This document shows positions 54,265 through 63,928 of a stretch of DNA of 64,000 bases, one piece after another. Below the pieces are notes generated by a model. It ran no database searches. It saw only the letters and a list, made by a program, of their open reading frames with translations, and was not told the DNA's origin. How positions within the stretch are numbered: position 1 is the stretch's first letter; the number at the start of each line of letters is the position of its first letter. Origin of the DNA: Thaumasiovibrio occultus (GTDB taxonomy: Bacteria > Pseudomonadota > Gammaproteobacteria > Enterobacterales > Vibrionaceae); assembly GCA_019703815.1 (NCBI GenBank), contig AP023053.1:606995-670994 (forward strand). The letters run 5' to 3'. Position numbers and translations under genes: made by a program.

Positions 54265-55235
54265 ACACGTTTTGGAGTGTATGGATAACTGTTATTACGC
54301 TAGGTACCTTGTGCGGTATTGGCGCCCTGCTCTATTGGGTCTCCAAAGACAAAATGGGGGTCGAAGAAGGCGAAGATATGGGCCACGAATATGATGGTAT
54401 TCGTGAGATCAATAACCCATTGCCGAAGTGGTGGTCCTACATGTTTTGGGGCACCTTGGTCTTCGCTCTTGTTTACCTTGCTCTGTTCCCCGGTCTTGGC
54501 AACTTCAAAGGCTTGCTTGGCTGGCAAAGTTCAAACCAAACAGTGACCAATCTTGAAGAGTCGCGCCAAGCGATTGCCGACGCGCAAGCTGCCAAGCAGC
54601 TAAACCAGTATGCGCGTGAACTGGAAACAGCAGACGGTGAATTTGGTGAAATCTTTCGTGATCTGGTTTACCGCGAAGGTACCGATGAATACCGTGATTT
54701 AGTTGAACTATCGCAAGACGATCAAGCGATGAAAACTGCGCAACGTCTGTTTTTGCAAAACTGTTCGCAATGTCATGGCTCGACCGGACGCGGCCAACTA
54801 AGTTACCCGAACTTGGCAGATAAAGACTGGCTATACGGTGGCGAGCCGATGTCCATCAAGCAAACTATTATGCACGGACGTATTGGTAACATGCCGGCCA
54901 ATATCTCAGGCCTAGACGAGCAAGGTGTCGACGAAATCGTTTCTTATGTCTTGAGCTTATCGGGACGTAAAGTAAACAGCCGTGATGCTGAAGCAGGTCG
55001 TCAAAAATTTGCTGCGTGTGCCGCCTGCCATGGCACCGATGCGAAAGGTAACCCGGCATTTGGTGCTCCCAACCTGACTGATAACACTTGGTTGTATGGC
55101 GGTAATCGTGCCCAAGTGGAAGAAACTATTCTCTATGGTCGTCAAGGCGTGATGCCCGCATGGTCGCCAATCTTAGGCGAAGACAAAGTGCATCTTCTGT
55201 CTGCGTATGTTTGGAAGATCAGTAACAACGACTAG
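54261..55235 (+). CDS. ccoP: cbb3-type oxidase subunit III (dihaem c)
   Basis: 324 aa. Two N-terminal hydrophobic stretches (VWITVITLGTLCGIGALLYW and MFWGTLVFALVYLALFPG), then two cytochrome c domains with CSQCHG and CAACHG. Entry point for electrons from cytochrome c. Last gene of the structural operon; a terminator follows. Confidence 0.98.
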   Translation: MNTFWSVWITVITLGTLCGIGALLYWVSKDKMGVEEGEDMGHEYDGIREINNPLPKWWSYMFWGTLVFALVYLALFPGLGNFKGLLGWQSSNQTVTNLEESRQAIADAQAAKQLNQYARELETADGEFGEIFRDLVYREGTDEYRDLVELSQDDQAMKTAQRLFLQNCSQCHGSTGRGQLSYPNLADKDWLYGGEPMSIKQTIMHGRIGNMPANISGLDEQGVDEIVSYVLSLSGRKVNSRDAEAGRQKFAACAACHGTDAKGNPAFGAPNLTDNTWLYGGNRAQVEETILYGRQGVMPAWSPILGEDKVHLLSAYVWKISNND

Positions 55236-55290
55236 AAGATTATTTGTTAGATATATGTAGCATTTGGTTTAATCCTTTGCTGCACCAAGA

Positions 55291-55325
55291 ACTAAGCCCC
55301 TGTAATATGGGGCTTAGTCGTTTTA
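55291..55325 (+). terminator. Terminator between ccoP and ccoH
   Basis: Perfect ten-bp stem ACTAAGCCCC / GGGGCTTAGT with loop TGTAATAT, then CGTTTT. It divides the structural genes from the assembly genes. Confidence 0.85.
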
Positions 55326-55338
55326 TAAAGGATGTAAT

Positions 55339-55827
55339 ATGAAACAGCCTTGGTATCGCCAGTTTTGGCCATGGTTTTTAATCGCATTGCCAACCTGCGC
55401 GGTTGTCGCTTCGATCTCGACATTCATTATTTTCAATAACAACCCAGTGTCACTGGTTGCCGAAGACTATTACAAACGCGGTAAAGCGATTAACGTCGAT
55501 TTTTCGCGTGTGGATGTGGCAACAGAACGAGGATTGCAAGCCTGGGTTTCGTTAGACGGCCCAAAAGGATATTTACGTTTGGACAAAGGTGATCTTCCTT
55601 TCTTTCCCGCGCTACGGGTGATTTTTTCACACCGGACGCTTGAAGGTCGTGATACTTCGGCAATGCTTCAACCCGACGCTGCCGGTACGTATCGATTTAC
55701 TTTAGATAAAGCGTTAGAAGGCCCTTGGCATTTGAAAGTGGAATCTGTTGATAAAGAGTGGCTTTTGCAACGAAATGTTGCGTTCCCTACCGAACATGAG
55801 GTTGCGATTCATTCCCCAGCGCAGTAA
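55339..55827 (+). CDS. ccoH: cbb3 oxidase assembly protein CcoH (FixH)
   Basis: 162 aa with one N-terminal span (PWFLIALPTCAVVASISTFI). VAEDYYKRGKAINVDFSRVD is the FixH mark. Needed for maturation of the oxidase. Overlaps the ccoI frame by one base at the stop. Confidence 0.92.
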   Translation: MKQPWYRQFWPWFLIALPTCAVVASISTFIIFNNNPVSLVAEDYYKRGKAINVDFSRVDVATERGLQAWVSLDGPKGYLRLDKGDLPFFPALRVIFSHRTLEGRDTSAMLQPDAAGTYRFTLDKALEGPWHLKVESVDKEWLLQRNVAFPTEHEVAIHSPAQ

Positions 55828-55838
55828 TGAGGATGACC

Positions 55839-58202
55839 ATGGCAGCAGGATGCTATCATTGCGGTGAATCGATTCCCGCAGACATTGATTTAGTGGTAAC
55901 GATATTTGAGCAAGAGCAGCCAATGTGCTGCCTTGGCTGTCAAGCCGTGGCTCAAACTATCGTAGATTCTGGGCTCACGTCCTATTATGAGTTCCGTACA
56001 GAAAAAGCTGCGAAAACGGACCTCGTACCGCAGCAGCTTGCATCACTAAAGCATTATGATCTCGACGAAATTCAACAAGACTTTGTTGTAGAGTTGGATA
56101 ACAACAAGGAAGTGACACTGTCACTAGATGCGGTCAGTTGTGCCGCTTGTGCATGGCTGATTGAACAGAAAATTGGTCGAATCAGCGGTGTTGTAAAAAT
56201 TCATGTTAACACCACGACGCACCGCGCATTGTTAAGCTGGGACGATAGCCAAGTCTCGTTAAGTGAACTGCTCGCGGCCTTGCATCAGCTTGGCTACCCT
56301 GCTGCCCCATTCGCGTTCGATGCACAAGAGCAAACATACCATCAAATGATGAAACAGTATCTTTATCGCATCGGTATCGCAGGGCTTGCGACCATGCAGG
56401 TAATGATGATTGCCGTCGCTTTGTATTTTGAGGTGTTTAGCGATCTCGATGAAGATTTCAAAACTTATTTCCGTTGGGTGAGCCTACTATTCGCAACCCC
56501 TGTATTGCTTTATTCAGCAATGCCCTTTTACACCAATGCAAAGCGTAACCTGAAAGCGCGCACCTTAGGAATGGATGTCCCTGTTTCAATTGCATTATTG
56601 CTCGCCTATTTTGCAAGCTTGTTTGCGACAGTGAAAGGCAACGGGGAAGTATTCTTTGAATCGATCGCCATGTTTACGTTCTTCTTACTCGTCGGGCGGT
56701 ATTTAGAGATGCGCGCGCGTCATGTAGCCGCAACGGCGAGCACTAATCTACTTAAGCTCGTGCCCATGATGGCAAGGCTCCACTCTGATGAAGAAGTGGC
56801 GGCAAAGAAATTAAATCCAGGCGATGTAATTAAGATTTTACCCGGCGAAACTGTCCCTGCCGATAGCGTGATCACCGAAGGGAGTTCAGAAATCGACGAG
56901 TCGCTGCTAACTGGCGAGTCGGTCCCAATCCATAAAACCAAAGGCGATCAGGTTTACGCCGGCACCATGAATGTTAACGGCAACTTGATCTGTCAGGTCG
57001 AGTCAGCGCAGAAAGCCAGTTTAGTGAATAACATTATTAAGCTTCAAGATGCAGCCCAAGCGAATAAGCCTAAGATGGCGGAATTTGCTGATGCCGTCGC
57101 TCGCCATTTTGTGATTGTTATTTTGATCATTGCTGCAGCTACCTGGGTGTATTGGCATTTTCATCAACCTGACGACGCCTTTTGGATTATGTTAGCCGTA
57201 TTGGTGGCAACATGTCCCTGTGCCCTATCGCTGGCAACCCCTGCGGCGTTAACCTGCGGAACGTCACTACTTAGCCACAAAGGTTTGTTGCTGCGCAAAG
57301 GCCACGTAATAGAAAGCTTGGGTAAAGTGAATCATCTTTTGCTTGATAAAACCGGTACGTTAACCGAGGGCAATGTAAAACTGAATCAAACGTACTGTCT
57401 TGCTAATTTTAGCGAACGAGAAATATTGGATTTAGCGGCAGGCCTTGAGCGCCACGCCAATCACCCAATAGCTAAAGCTTTTGTTGCTACTTCTGATCAG
57501 CCTGTTGATTTTTCAGAGGTGAGCAATCAGATTGGTGCAGGGTTAAAAGGCGCTTATCAAGGCGCCATCTATAAAATTGGAACCTATGCATATTGTACAG
57601 ATGGGGGCGCTGCAGATCGCGACGATATTCAAGTCTGGTTAAGTCGTGATCATCAGGTCATCGCGGGATTTTGCTTAACTGATCCTATTCGCAAACAAAG
57701 TGCGTCATTTATTCAAACGATGCAAGCACAAGGCATTCAAGTGACAATGCTCACTGGCGATCAATCCTGCGTTGCGGATCAAGTGGCTTCCCAGCTCAAT
57801 ATTGAAAATGTTCACAGCGGATTAAGCCCGAGTGACAAATTGGATTTCTTATCACACCTTGATAGCCAACAAGTCACGATGATGATCGGCGATGGCGTCA
57901 ACGACGCCCCGGTGTTGGCGCAGGCACATTTGTCTGTTGCGATGGGCGGCGGTAGCGATCTGGCGAAAACGTCTGCAGATTTAGTGCTGTTGGGCGATGA
58001 TCTCGGTAAACTGATTGAAGGTAAAGAAATTGCGGGTCGAACATACCGCATCATTAAGCAAAACTTGTGTTGGGCATTGGGGTATAACGTGGTGATTTTG
58101 CCTTTAGCGGTAAGTGGCTTGGTCGCGCCATATATTGCCGTGCTGGGCATGTCACTCAGTTCATTAATTGTGGTGGGTAACTCTTTGAGGTTAACGCGCT
58201 GA
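55839..58202 (+). CDS. ccoI: Copper-transporting P-type ATPase for cbb3 assembly
   Basis: 787 aa. N-terminal CYHCGESIP zinc/copper knuckle, HMA domain with SCAACAWLIEQ, eight spans, CPC in ATCPCALSLATPA, phosphorylation site LLDKTGTLTEG, GDGVNDAPVLAQAHLSVAMG. The CcoI type exports copper to the periplasm for the CcoN copper site. I use ATG 55839 with TGAGGA upstream; an ATG 12 nt earlier overlaps the ccoH stop. Confidence 0.95.
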   Translation: MAAGCYHCGESIPADIDLVVTIFEQEQPMCCLGCQAVAQTIVDSGLTSYYEFRTEKAAKTDLVPQQLASLKHYDLDEIQQDFVVELDNNKEVTLSLDAVSCAACAWLIEQKIGRISGVVKIHVNTTTHRALLSWDDSQVSLSELLAALHQLGYPAAPFAFDAQEQTYHQMMKQYLYRIGIAGLATMQVMMIAVALYFEVFSDLDEDFKTYFRWVSLLFATPVLLYSAMPFYTNAKRNLKARTLGMDVPVSIALLLAYFASLFATVKGNGEVFFESIAMFTFFLLVGRYLEMRARHVAATASTNLLKLVPMMARLHSDEEVAAKKLNPGDVIKILPGETVPADSVITEGSSEIDESLLTGESVPIHKTKGDQVYAGTMNVNGNLICQVESAQKASLVNNIIKLQDAAQANKPKMAEFADAVARHFVIVILIIAAATWVYWHFHQPDDAFWIMLAVLVATCPCALSLATPAALTCGTSLLSHKGLLLRKGHVIESLGKVNHLLLDKTGTLTEGNVKLNQTYCLANFSEREILDLAAGLERHANHPIAKAFVATSDQPVDFSEVSNQIGAGLKGAYQGAIYKIGTYAYCTDGGAADRDDIQVWLSRDHQVIAGFCLTDPIRKQSASFIQTMQAQGIQVTMLTGDQSCVADQVASQLNIENVHSGLSPSDKLDFLSHLDSQQVTMMIGDGVNDAPVLAQAHLSVAMGGGSDLAKTSADLVLLGDDLGKLIEGKEIAGRTYRIIKQNLCWALGYNVVILPLAVSGLVAPYIAVLGMSLSSLIVVGNSLRLTR

Positions 58203-58366
58203 TGGAAAGTTTATTTATCTTGATCCCTATTGCGATTTTACTGGTTTGCGTTGCGGTCGCGATCTTCTCTTGGGCGGTCAAGCATGATCAGTTTGACGAT
58301 TTGGAACGCCACGGACATTCAATTTTGTTTGAAGAAGACGAAAAGCAAGAGACAGACCGTGAGTAG
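58202..58366 (+). CDS. ccoS: cbb3 oxidase assembly protein CcoS
   Basis: 54 aa: MESLFILIPIAILLVCVAVA then FSWAVKHDQFDDLERHGHSI with ILFEED, the CcoS pattern. Starts on the last base of the ccoI stop region (overlap), ends with TAG at 58364. Needed for cofactor insertion in CcoN. Confidence 0.93.
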   Translation: MESLFILIPIAILLVCVAVAIFSWAVKHDQFDDLERHGHSILFEEDEKQETDRE

Positions 58367-59033
58367 TGAGATTCTTGCAGCATTTTTCGTCGGCCTTGCG
58401 GGTGCCGGGCACTGTTTGGGTATGTGCGGTGGTATTTCTGCCGCGATAGCCATGCAGTCGACACAGGAAAACAACCATCAGCGTTGGCTGGTGTTATTGT
58501 TGTATAACATCGGAAGGATCATCTCGTACGGTATTGCCGGTTTGCTGTTGGGCGCGACATTCGCCAACCTTGGCGATATTTATGATGCTTTTCCGGTTTT
58601 AATCTTGATGCGTTTTGTTGCCGCCGTTTTCATGATTTTGCTTGGCCTATATATTACTAAATGGTGGGCAGGTTTAGTTCATGTGGAACGTTTAGGCCAA
58701 GGCGTGTGGCGTCAGATTTCCCCTTTAGCAAAACGCTTGTTACCGCTTAAACACCAATATCATGCCTTGCCTCTTGGCATGCTTTGGGGTTGGTTACCTT
58801 GTGGCTTAGTCTATTCTACACTGAGTTGGGCCACCGTTTCTGGCTCCGGCATGCAAGGTGCCATGATTATGATTTCATTTGGCTTTGGTACGTTGCCTGC
58901 GATGCTCGGCTCTGGACTTTTGGCTGAACAAGTACACAAACTCATCCGAAATTCCCTATTTAACATGGCTTGCGGCACAGTTTTAATTGTTTATGGGCTG
59001 CACACCGGATACATTGCGCTCCAAATGCTGTAA
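58359..59033 (+). CDS. Sulfite exporter TauE/SafE family membrane protein
   Basis: 224 aa with six or so spans. Start is GTG at 58359 inside ccoS, reading VSSEILAAFFVGLAGAGHCL with GMCGG, the family's His-Cys site that may bind metal, and later WLPCGLVYSTLSWA. In cco clusters this gene (often called ccoG-neighbour exporter or YoaE-like) is linked to copper or redox handling. Eight-nt overlap implies coupled translation. Confidence 0.85.
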   Translation: MSSEILAAFFVGLAGAGHCLGMCGGISAAIAMQSTQENNHQRWLVLLLYNIGRIISYGIAGLLLGATFANLGDIYDAFPVLILMRFVAAVFMILLGLYITKWWAGLVHVERLGQGVWRQISPLAKRLLPLKHQYHALPLGMLWGWLPCGLVYSTLSWATVSGSGMQGAMIMISFGFGTLPAMLGSGLLAEQVHKLIRNSLFNMACGTVLIVYGLHTGYIALQML

Positions 59034-59069
59034 AAAATTGGTCATACCCAGATGTAGTATGGTAAAATT

Positions 59070-59083
59070 TTGACTTATATCAA
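59070..59083. promoter_or_regulatory. FNR-like box in the fnr promoter
   Basis: TTGAC-TTAT-ATCAA, nine of ten, centred 25 bp before the fnr ATG. This site is expected for self-repression, as in E. coli fnr. Confidence 0.75.
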
Positions 59084-59101
59084 TTTGGTTACGCAGGCTT
59101 T

Positions 59102-59854
59102 ATGATTTCAGATAAACTCTCCACCAAACGTATCCAGTCGGGCGGGTGTGCAATCCATTGTCAAGATTGCAGTATTAGTCAGCTTTGTATCCCATTCACG
59201 TTGAATGAATCAGAGCTCGATCAGCTTGACCAGATCATCGAGCGTAAAAAACCCATTCAAAAAGGCCAGGAGCTGTTTAAAGCAGGTAATGAGCTGAAGT
59301 CTCTTTATGCTATTCGTTCTGGTACGATTAAGAGCTATACCATCACTGAGCAAGGTGATGAACAGATCACAGCGTTTCACTTAGCTGGCGATCTGGTAGG
59401 GTTCGATGCCATTACCGATATGACACATCCTAGCTTTGCACAAGCACTTGAAACGTCAATGGTATGTGAGATCCCATTTGAAATTTTGGATGATCTGTCT
59501 GGTAAAATGCCAAAACTGCGTCAGCAAATCATGCGTTTGATGAGTAATGAAATCAAAGGCGATCAGGAAATGATCTTGTTGCTGTCGAAAAAGAACGCAG
59601 AAGAGAGACTTGCGGCATTCCTATTTAATCTCTCAACCCGTTTTTCACAACGTGGTTTCTCTCCTCGCGAGTTTCGTTTAACCATGACGCGCGGTGATAT
59701 CGGTAACTATTTGGGTCTGACTGTCGAAACCATCAGTCGATTACTGGGTCGTTTTCAAAAAAGCGGCATGTTAACCGTAAAAGGCAAATACATTACGATT
59801 AACGATCACGATGAGCTGGCGCGTTTAGCAGGCAATTCGGGCAGTAAAGACTAA
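59102..59854 (+). CDS. fnr: Fumarate/nitrate reduction regulator FNR
   Basis: 250 aa. N-terminal Fe-S cysteines C20, C23, C29 ([14 protein letters not shown]) plus the fourth in [12 protein letters not shown]-like effector domain, and [23 protein letters not shown] with the FNR-type ETISR reading helix. Oxygen-sensing activator of anaerobic genes. It likely controls nrdD and itself here. Confidence 0.98.
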   Translation: MISDKLSTKRIQSGGCAIHCQDCSISQLCIPFTLNESELDQLDQIIERKKPIQKGQELFKAGNELKSLYAIRSGTIKSYTITEQGDEQITAFHLAGDLVGFDAITDMTHPSFAQALETSMVCEIPFEILDDLSGKMPKLRQQIMRLMSNEIKGDQEMILLLSKKNAEERLAAFLFNLSTRFSQRGFSPREFRLTMTRGDIGNYLGLTVETISRLLGRFQKSGMLTVKGKYITINDHDELARLAGNSGSKD

Positions 59855-59882
59855 ATCAATCAATTGATGTAAGAATACATAC

Positions 59883-59918
59883 GGTGATGTTAACGTATTG
59901 CGTGACATCACCTTTTTT
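59883..59918 (+). terminator. fnr terminator
   Basis: GGTGATGT / ACATCACC, eight pairs, loop of 14 nt, then TTTTTT. Confidence 0.75.
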
Positions 59919-60000
59919 GTGTCCGTTTTTCGTTAATATGTTTCCCTTACGCCAAAATAGGTTATGGTTATTAAGTGGAAGTTAACGAGAGGAGACGGAC

Positions 60001-60945
60001 ATGGGTAAATTCAACAATATACTCGTCGTGGTAGACCCTGAATCTGACCACCAACCTGCACTATCCCGAGCGCTTCATCTCGCCAGTTTGTGTGACGACA
60101 CACAGATTACGCTGTTTCTTGCTATCTACGACTTTTCCTACGAAATGACATCTATGCTGTCTGCCGATGAGCGACAGGCAATGCGCCATGGCGTAATCCA
60201 ACAACGTGAAGCCTGGTTAAATGAACTCGTCGCAGACTATGTTGAGCATGGCTATCGTATCAATCTTAATGTCGTTTGGCATAACCGTCCTTATGAATCG
60301 ATCGTGGTAGAGGTGATCACAAATCACTATGATTTGGTGATTAAAGCGACGCATAAGCATGACACCTTAGGCTCTATTATTTTCACCCCGACGGACTGGC
60401 ACCTATTACGTAAATGCCCCTGCCCTATTCTTTTGGTTAAGAACCAAACCTGGCCAAGTAAGAGTACGATTGTTGGTGCAGTGAACTTAGCAACTGAGAA
60501 TGAAGAGCACGATGCACTTAATGATAAGATCGTGAAGCAAACCAAGTGCTTTGCCGAAATGTTAGATAGTGAAGCGTTGTTGCTCAATGCTTACCCTTCG
60601 ACGCCAGTCAATATCACTATCGAGCTTCCTGAATTTGATCCCGCCTCTTACGCTGATGCAGTACGTGGCCATCATCTCACATCAATGAAAGCGCTGCGTC
60701 AGCAGCACGGTTTACCAGAAGAACAAACACGAGTCTATGAAGGACTGGCTGAAGATATTATTCCAGCCGTCGCCAAAGAAGAAAACGCCGAGCTCGTGAT
60801 TATGGGGACTACTGGGCGTACAGGTTTATCTGCAATTTTCATCGGGAATACAGCAGAACACATTATCGATAAGCTCGACTGTGATCTATTAGCGTTAAAA
60901 CCTGACGGATACATTAGTCCGTTAGACCCTAACATTAACAAATAA
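60001..60945 (+). CDS. uspE: Universal stress protein UspE
   Basis: 314 aa with two tandem Usp domains (about 1-150 and 158-305). The second has the nucleotide loop VIMGTTGRTGLSAIFIGNTA. Cytoplasmic. SD GAGAGGAG. In vibrios and enterobacteria it follows fnr, as here. Confidence 0.95.
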   Translation: MGKFNNILVVVDPESDHQPALSRALHLASLCDDTQITLFLAIYDFSYEMTSMLSADERQAMRHGVIQQREAWLNELVADYVEHGYRINLNVVWHNRPYESIVVEVITNHYDLVIKATHKHDTLGSIIFTPTDWHLLRKCPCPILLVKNQTWPSKSTIVGAVNLATENEEHDALNDKIVKQTKCFAEMLDSEALLLNAYPSTPVNITIELPEFDPASYADAVRGHHLTSMKALRQQHGLPEEQTRVYEGLAEDIIPAVAKEENAELVIMGTTGRTGLSAIFIGNTAEHIIDKLDCDLLALKPDGYISPLDPNINK

Positions 60946-60967
60946 AATTTGTATAACTGGCAGGAAA

Positions 60968-61001
60968 GTAAAAAGGCACAACGAATGTTGTGCCTTTTTA
61001 C
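60968..61001. terminator. Bidirectional terminator after uspE
   Basis: Perfect 15-bp stem GTAAAAAGGCACAAC / GTTGTGCCTTTTTAC with loop GAAT. Confidence 0.92.
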
Positions 61002-61053
61002 TTTTTATTCGATATGTAGAGGTTCGCTGACTGTTCGCTAACCCAGTGTGCGT

Positions 61054-61269
61054 TTATTTATCCGCGCTGATATTGTTAAGAGAGTAAGCCGTTTCACAAG
61101 AATTATCTGAGTCCAATAGCAGATCCAGCTCTTCGTCTGTAATAATCGAAGTGTGACAATAAACGCGTGTTGTCTCGACATGCCTTAAGGTATCAAGCAC
61201 AATTTTCTTTTGCTCGTCATCAAGTTGTTTTAACTGATCAAGGAGTCGATAAAATGCTGTTTGGCCCAT
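61054..61269 (-). CDS. Small hypothetical protein
   Basis: 71 aa. Helical N-terminal half (MGQTAFYRLLDQLKQLDDEQ and KKIVLDTLRHVET), then a short acidic tail. ATG 61269 has GAGAG upstream. Unknown family; may be a small adaptor or regulator. Confidence 0.55.
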   Translation of the reverse strand: MGQTAFYRLLDQLKQLDDEQKKIVLDTLRHVETTRVYCHTSIITDEELDLLLDSDNSCETAYSLNNISADK

Positions 61270-61646
61270 AGTGCTCTCTCTTCGCTTCAATAATCGTCGT
61301 GTTAACGTTTGTCGACTACTGAACTTTGGCTAGCACTCGACATACCTATTTCAACAATATTGAAGCTAGTTGATGTACGACGACGCTAAGCCTTTAAATA
61401 ACTTAATCTTATCTTTGATACAATAAACTGTAGTTCATAAAAGTCAGTTAGTCAGAGTAAATTGTTTTCGTCGTGACGTTACTTGACTCCACTACGCAAC
61501 ACCGTAAAATTTCTCGCTGAGAAACATAACCACAGTTGTCTAGAGGTTAATGCTAGCATTGACGCTTGCTCGTCAATGTCATTTGTTTGTTAGGATTTTC
61601 AGGCTGGTAAGGTTTGTTACTCCGTTTTAGCTATTTTGGAGATTTC
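61270..61646. other. Divergent intergenic region, nothing assigned
   Basis: 377 nt between the small gene (-) and the antiporter (+). No clear site or gene. Confidence 0.4.
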
Positions 61647-62837
61647 ATGTCTTACGGCTTATTGTTTTTCTTTGTTCTGTTTTTTGGTTTGTACGGCAGT
61701 AAAATTGCTCAGCGTTGCAAACTACCGGGTGCGATTGGCCTCATCTTAGTGGGCGTTGTAATTTCGCAGACCCTAGGCGCCGTAATGCCATCATCGCTTT
61801 CAGAAACGGGTGGATTCTTAAAATCTCTCGCCTTGACCATCATTTTGCTCAAAGCCGGTCTCGGCATTAGTCTTTCCCAATTAAAAACAGCGGGACGCCC
61901 TGCTGCCCTAATGACGTTTATCCCCTGTTTGTTCGAAGGTAGTGCTTTAACCTGGATATTTCACAGCTATTTTGATTTTTCATTAGCAGTGGCGGGGTTA
62001 ACCGCATTCATGTTGGCCGCCGTTTCGCCAGCAGTGGTCGTTCCCACTATGTTAGAGATGAAAGCCAAAGGTTACGGTAAAAGAAATGAAGTACCTACCA
62101 TCGTATTGGCCGGTGCGTCAGTGGATGATGTTGTCGCGATTACCCTATTTTCATTGTGCTTGGGATTTGCAACATCAGGAAATGCGGACATCACTGTCGC
62201 GCTGTTGTCCATTCCTTATGCCATTATCGGTGGCCTGATCCCTGGCGTACTATTAGGTGTTGCGTTGACGTGGGTATTTGGCAAGTTCTCACTTCCAATC
62301 GTCGAAAAGTTATTACTGTTACTGACGCTTTCAACGTTATTAGTGGAGTTTGGCCATTGGTCTGGTGTGGCAGCGCTACTCGGGGTTATGGCGGTAGGAT
62401 TTATCTTACTCGAAAGGTCGCGTCAGTCAGCTGAAGAGCTTTCCACACTACTTGGACACCTCTGGTCCTTTGCGCAGATTGTGCTCTTTGTACTGATAGG
62501 CATGGCCGTCGACTTGGATGTTGCTTTTGAGTATGGGCTTGGCGGATTGGCCGCAATCACAGTTGGATTAGTTTTTCGCTCTATCGGGGTTTGGGTTGCT
62601 ACGACAGGCTCGAAACTTAACGTTCGCGAACGTGTATTTTGTATCGTGGCTTATCTGCCAAAAGCAACGGTGCAAGCGGCTTTAGGTGGTGTTGCTCTTG
62701 CTGCTGGAATTGAAGAAGGCAGTGAAATATTAGCGTATGCAGTATTGGCGATAGTATTTACTGCACCGCTGGGTTTAATTGGTATTACAACGTTGGCACC
62801 GAGACTGTTAGTACAGGACGGTAAAAGCAATTGTTGA
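61647..62837 (+). CDS. Cation/proton antiporter, monovalent CPA family
   Basis: 396 aa with about 12 spans. GLILVGVVISQTLG, MLAAVSPAVVVPTMLEMKAK and VLAGASVDDVVAITLF (Asp pair of the ion site) match the CPA (NhaP/KefB-like) fold without a cytoplasmic tail. Start ATG 61647 with GGAGA. Likely Na+ or K+/H+ exchange; the ion is not deducible. Confidence 0.9.
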   Translation: MSYGLLFFFVLFFGLYGSKIAQRCKLPGAIGLILVGVVISQTLGAVMPSSLSETGGFLKSLALTIILLKAGLGISLSQLKTAGRPAALMTFIPCLFEGSALTWIFHSYFDFSLAVAGLTAFMLAAVSPAVVVPTMLEMKAKGYGKRNEVPTIVLAGASVDDVVAITLFSLCLGFATSGNADITVALLSIPYAIIGGLIPGVLLGVALTWVFGKFSLPIVEKLLLLLTLSTLLVEFGHWSGVAALLGVMAVGFILLERSRQSAEELSTLLGHLWSFAQIVLFVLIGMAVDLDVAFEYGLGGLAAITVGLVFRSIGVWVATTGSKLNVRERVFCIVAYLPKATVQAALGGVALAAGIEEGSEILAYAVLAIVFTAPLGLIGITTLAPRLLVQDGKSNC

Positions 62838-62880
62838 TGGTGGTGTAATCGCCTTGGAACGCGGGGCCGCCAAAAACGAA

Positions 62881-62903
62881 AAAACCGGGAGAGTCCCGGT
62901 TTT
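62881..62903. terminator. Bidirectional terminator antiporter/yciH
   Basis: Perfect ten-bp stem AAAACCGGGA / TCCCGGTTTT with loop GAG. Confidence 0.88.
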
Positions 62904-62914
62904 CTTTAGCTGTC

Positions 62915-63235
62915 TCAGCCGCCAGCGAGTTTGACCGTATGGCCTTTCTTCTCAAGATAGGCTTTGATTTGATCGCGTTTATCGCCTTGGATCTCGATAT
63001 CGCCATCTTTTACTGAGCCGCCACAACCACACACTTTCTTCAGCTCTGCCGCGACTAACTTTAGTTCCGTATCTGAAACGTCAAGTCCAGTGACAATACA
63101 AACGCCTTTACCTTTACGTCCTTTAGTTTGGCGCTGGATGCGAACAATCCCGTCACCTTTAGGACGTGCTGTTTTGGTTTCTTCAGGCTTAATTCTGCCG
63201 GTTTCGGTAGAATAGACAAGTTGGCTATCGCTCAT
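62915..63235 (-). CDS. yciH: SUI1/eIF1-like translation factor YciH
   Basis: 106 aa. IVRIQRQTKGRKGKGVCIVT, then KKVCGCGGSVKDGDIEIQGD is the eIF1-fold signature. It may tune start-codon choice as eIF1 does. Single gene. ATG 63235. Confidence 0.95.
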   Translation of the reverse strand: MSDSQLVYSTETGRIKPEETKTARPKGDGIVRIQRQTKGRKGKGVCIVTGLDVSDTELKLVAAELKKVCGCGGSVKDGDIEIQGDKRDQIKAYLEKKGHTVKLAGG

Positions 63236-63324
63236 TTAAGGGGCTCTTTACACAAATTTATATCAGAAGATCATAGCAAACATTGAACAATGAAAGCTAT
63301 CGAAGTTTGATCAAAGCCCAGTAG

Positions 63325-63690
63325 CTAGGCTTTGATCTTATCGATGTTTTTATCGAGAAAGCTTTTTACCGCGACCAAAGTGCCTTTGAACAAACGACCT
63401 TTAACCATGATGTACCATTCGCTATCTTTTCCCGAATCGTTCATGATTTTGATGCCTTGATGAACTTCAAGACGCCGCTCAGGTTTCTGACGAGATTTAA
63501 GCGAATTTAGATGTTCAATCACCTGTTTGGGGCTAATAAAGGTGCGCATTTCCGTAGACCAGTCAACGCATTTTCTAATGACATCTAATTCACCTTGGAC
63601 TTCGTTTCCACATACCGTGGCGCGCCAACAGGAGCTGTCACCAGTGTGATTTTCGATAGTTACACCGCGGTGAAATACGCGCTGTCTCAT
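63325..63690 (-). CDS. DUF3319 family protein
   Basis: 121 aa, soluble. Two similar halves: HRGVTIENHTGDSSCWRATV and HQGIKIMNDSGKDSEWYIMV, each followed by FKGTLVAVKSFLD-like or VQGELDVIRKCVD. The repeat RGYxIENxTGxSxxW with VKxxID matches DUF3319 as I recall. So this is a tandem form of a single module; function unknown. AAGGAG is upstream of the start at 63690. Confidence 0.72.
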   Translation of the reverse strand: MRQRVFHRGVTIENHTGDSSCWRATVCGNEVQGELDVIRKCVDWSTEMRTFISPKQVIEHLNSLKSRQKPERRLEVHQGIKIMNDSGKDSEWYIMVKGRLFKGTLVAVKSFLDKNIDKIKA

Positions 63691-63928
63691 ATGGACTCCT
63701 TGCGAGGTCTCTTATAGGAAGGACCACTTATTTGTCTCTTTGCAATTCAATCATGTCACAAACATATTTCACAGCAGAAATATGTGTTTCTATTGGCGAC
63801 TTCGATGATAGATTTATTAATGTGTAGAGTTTATCACACTTGAAATAAAGCCATAAAGTTATAGTGCATCAGGGTGTTTAAATGCTATAGTTTTACACAA
63901 CTAATCATACCAACCTTTCATTTTTGTT
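63691..63928. other. AT-rich intergenic region
   Basis: 238 nt with no gene; contains the promoter of the DUF3319 gene. Confidence 0.4.
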
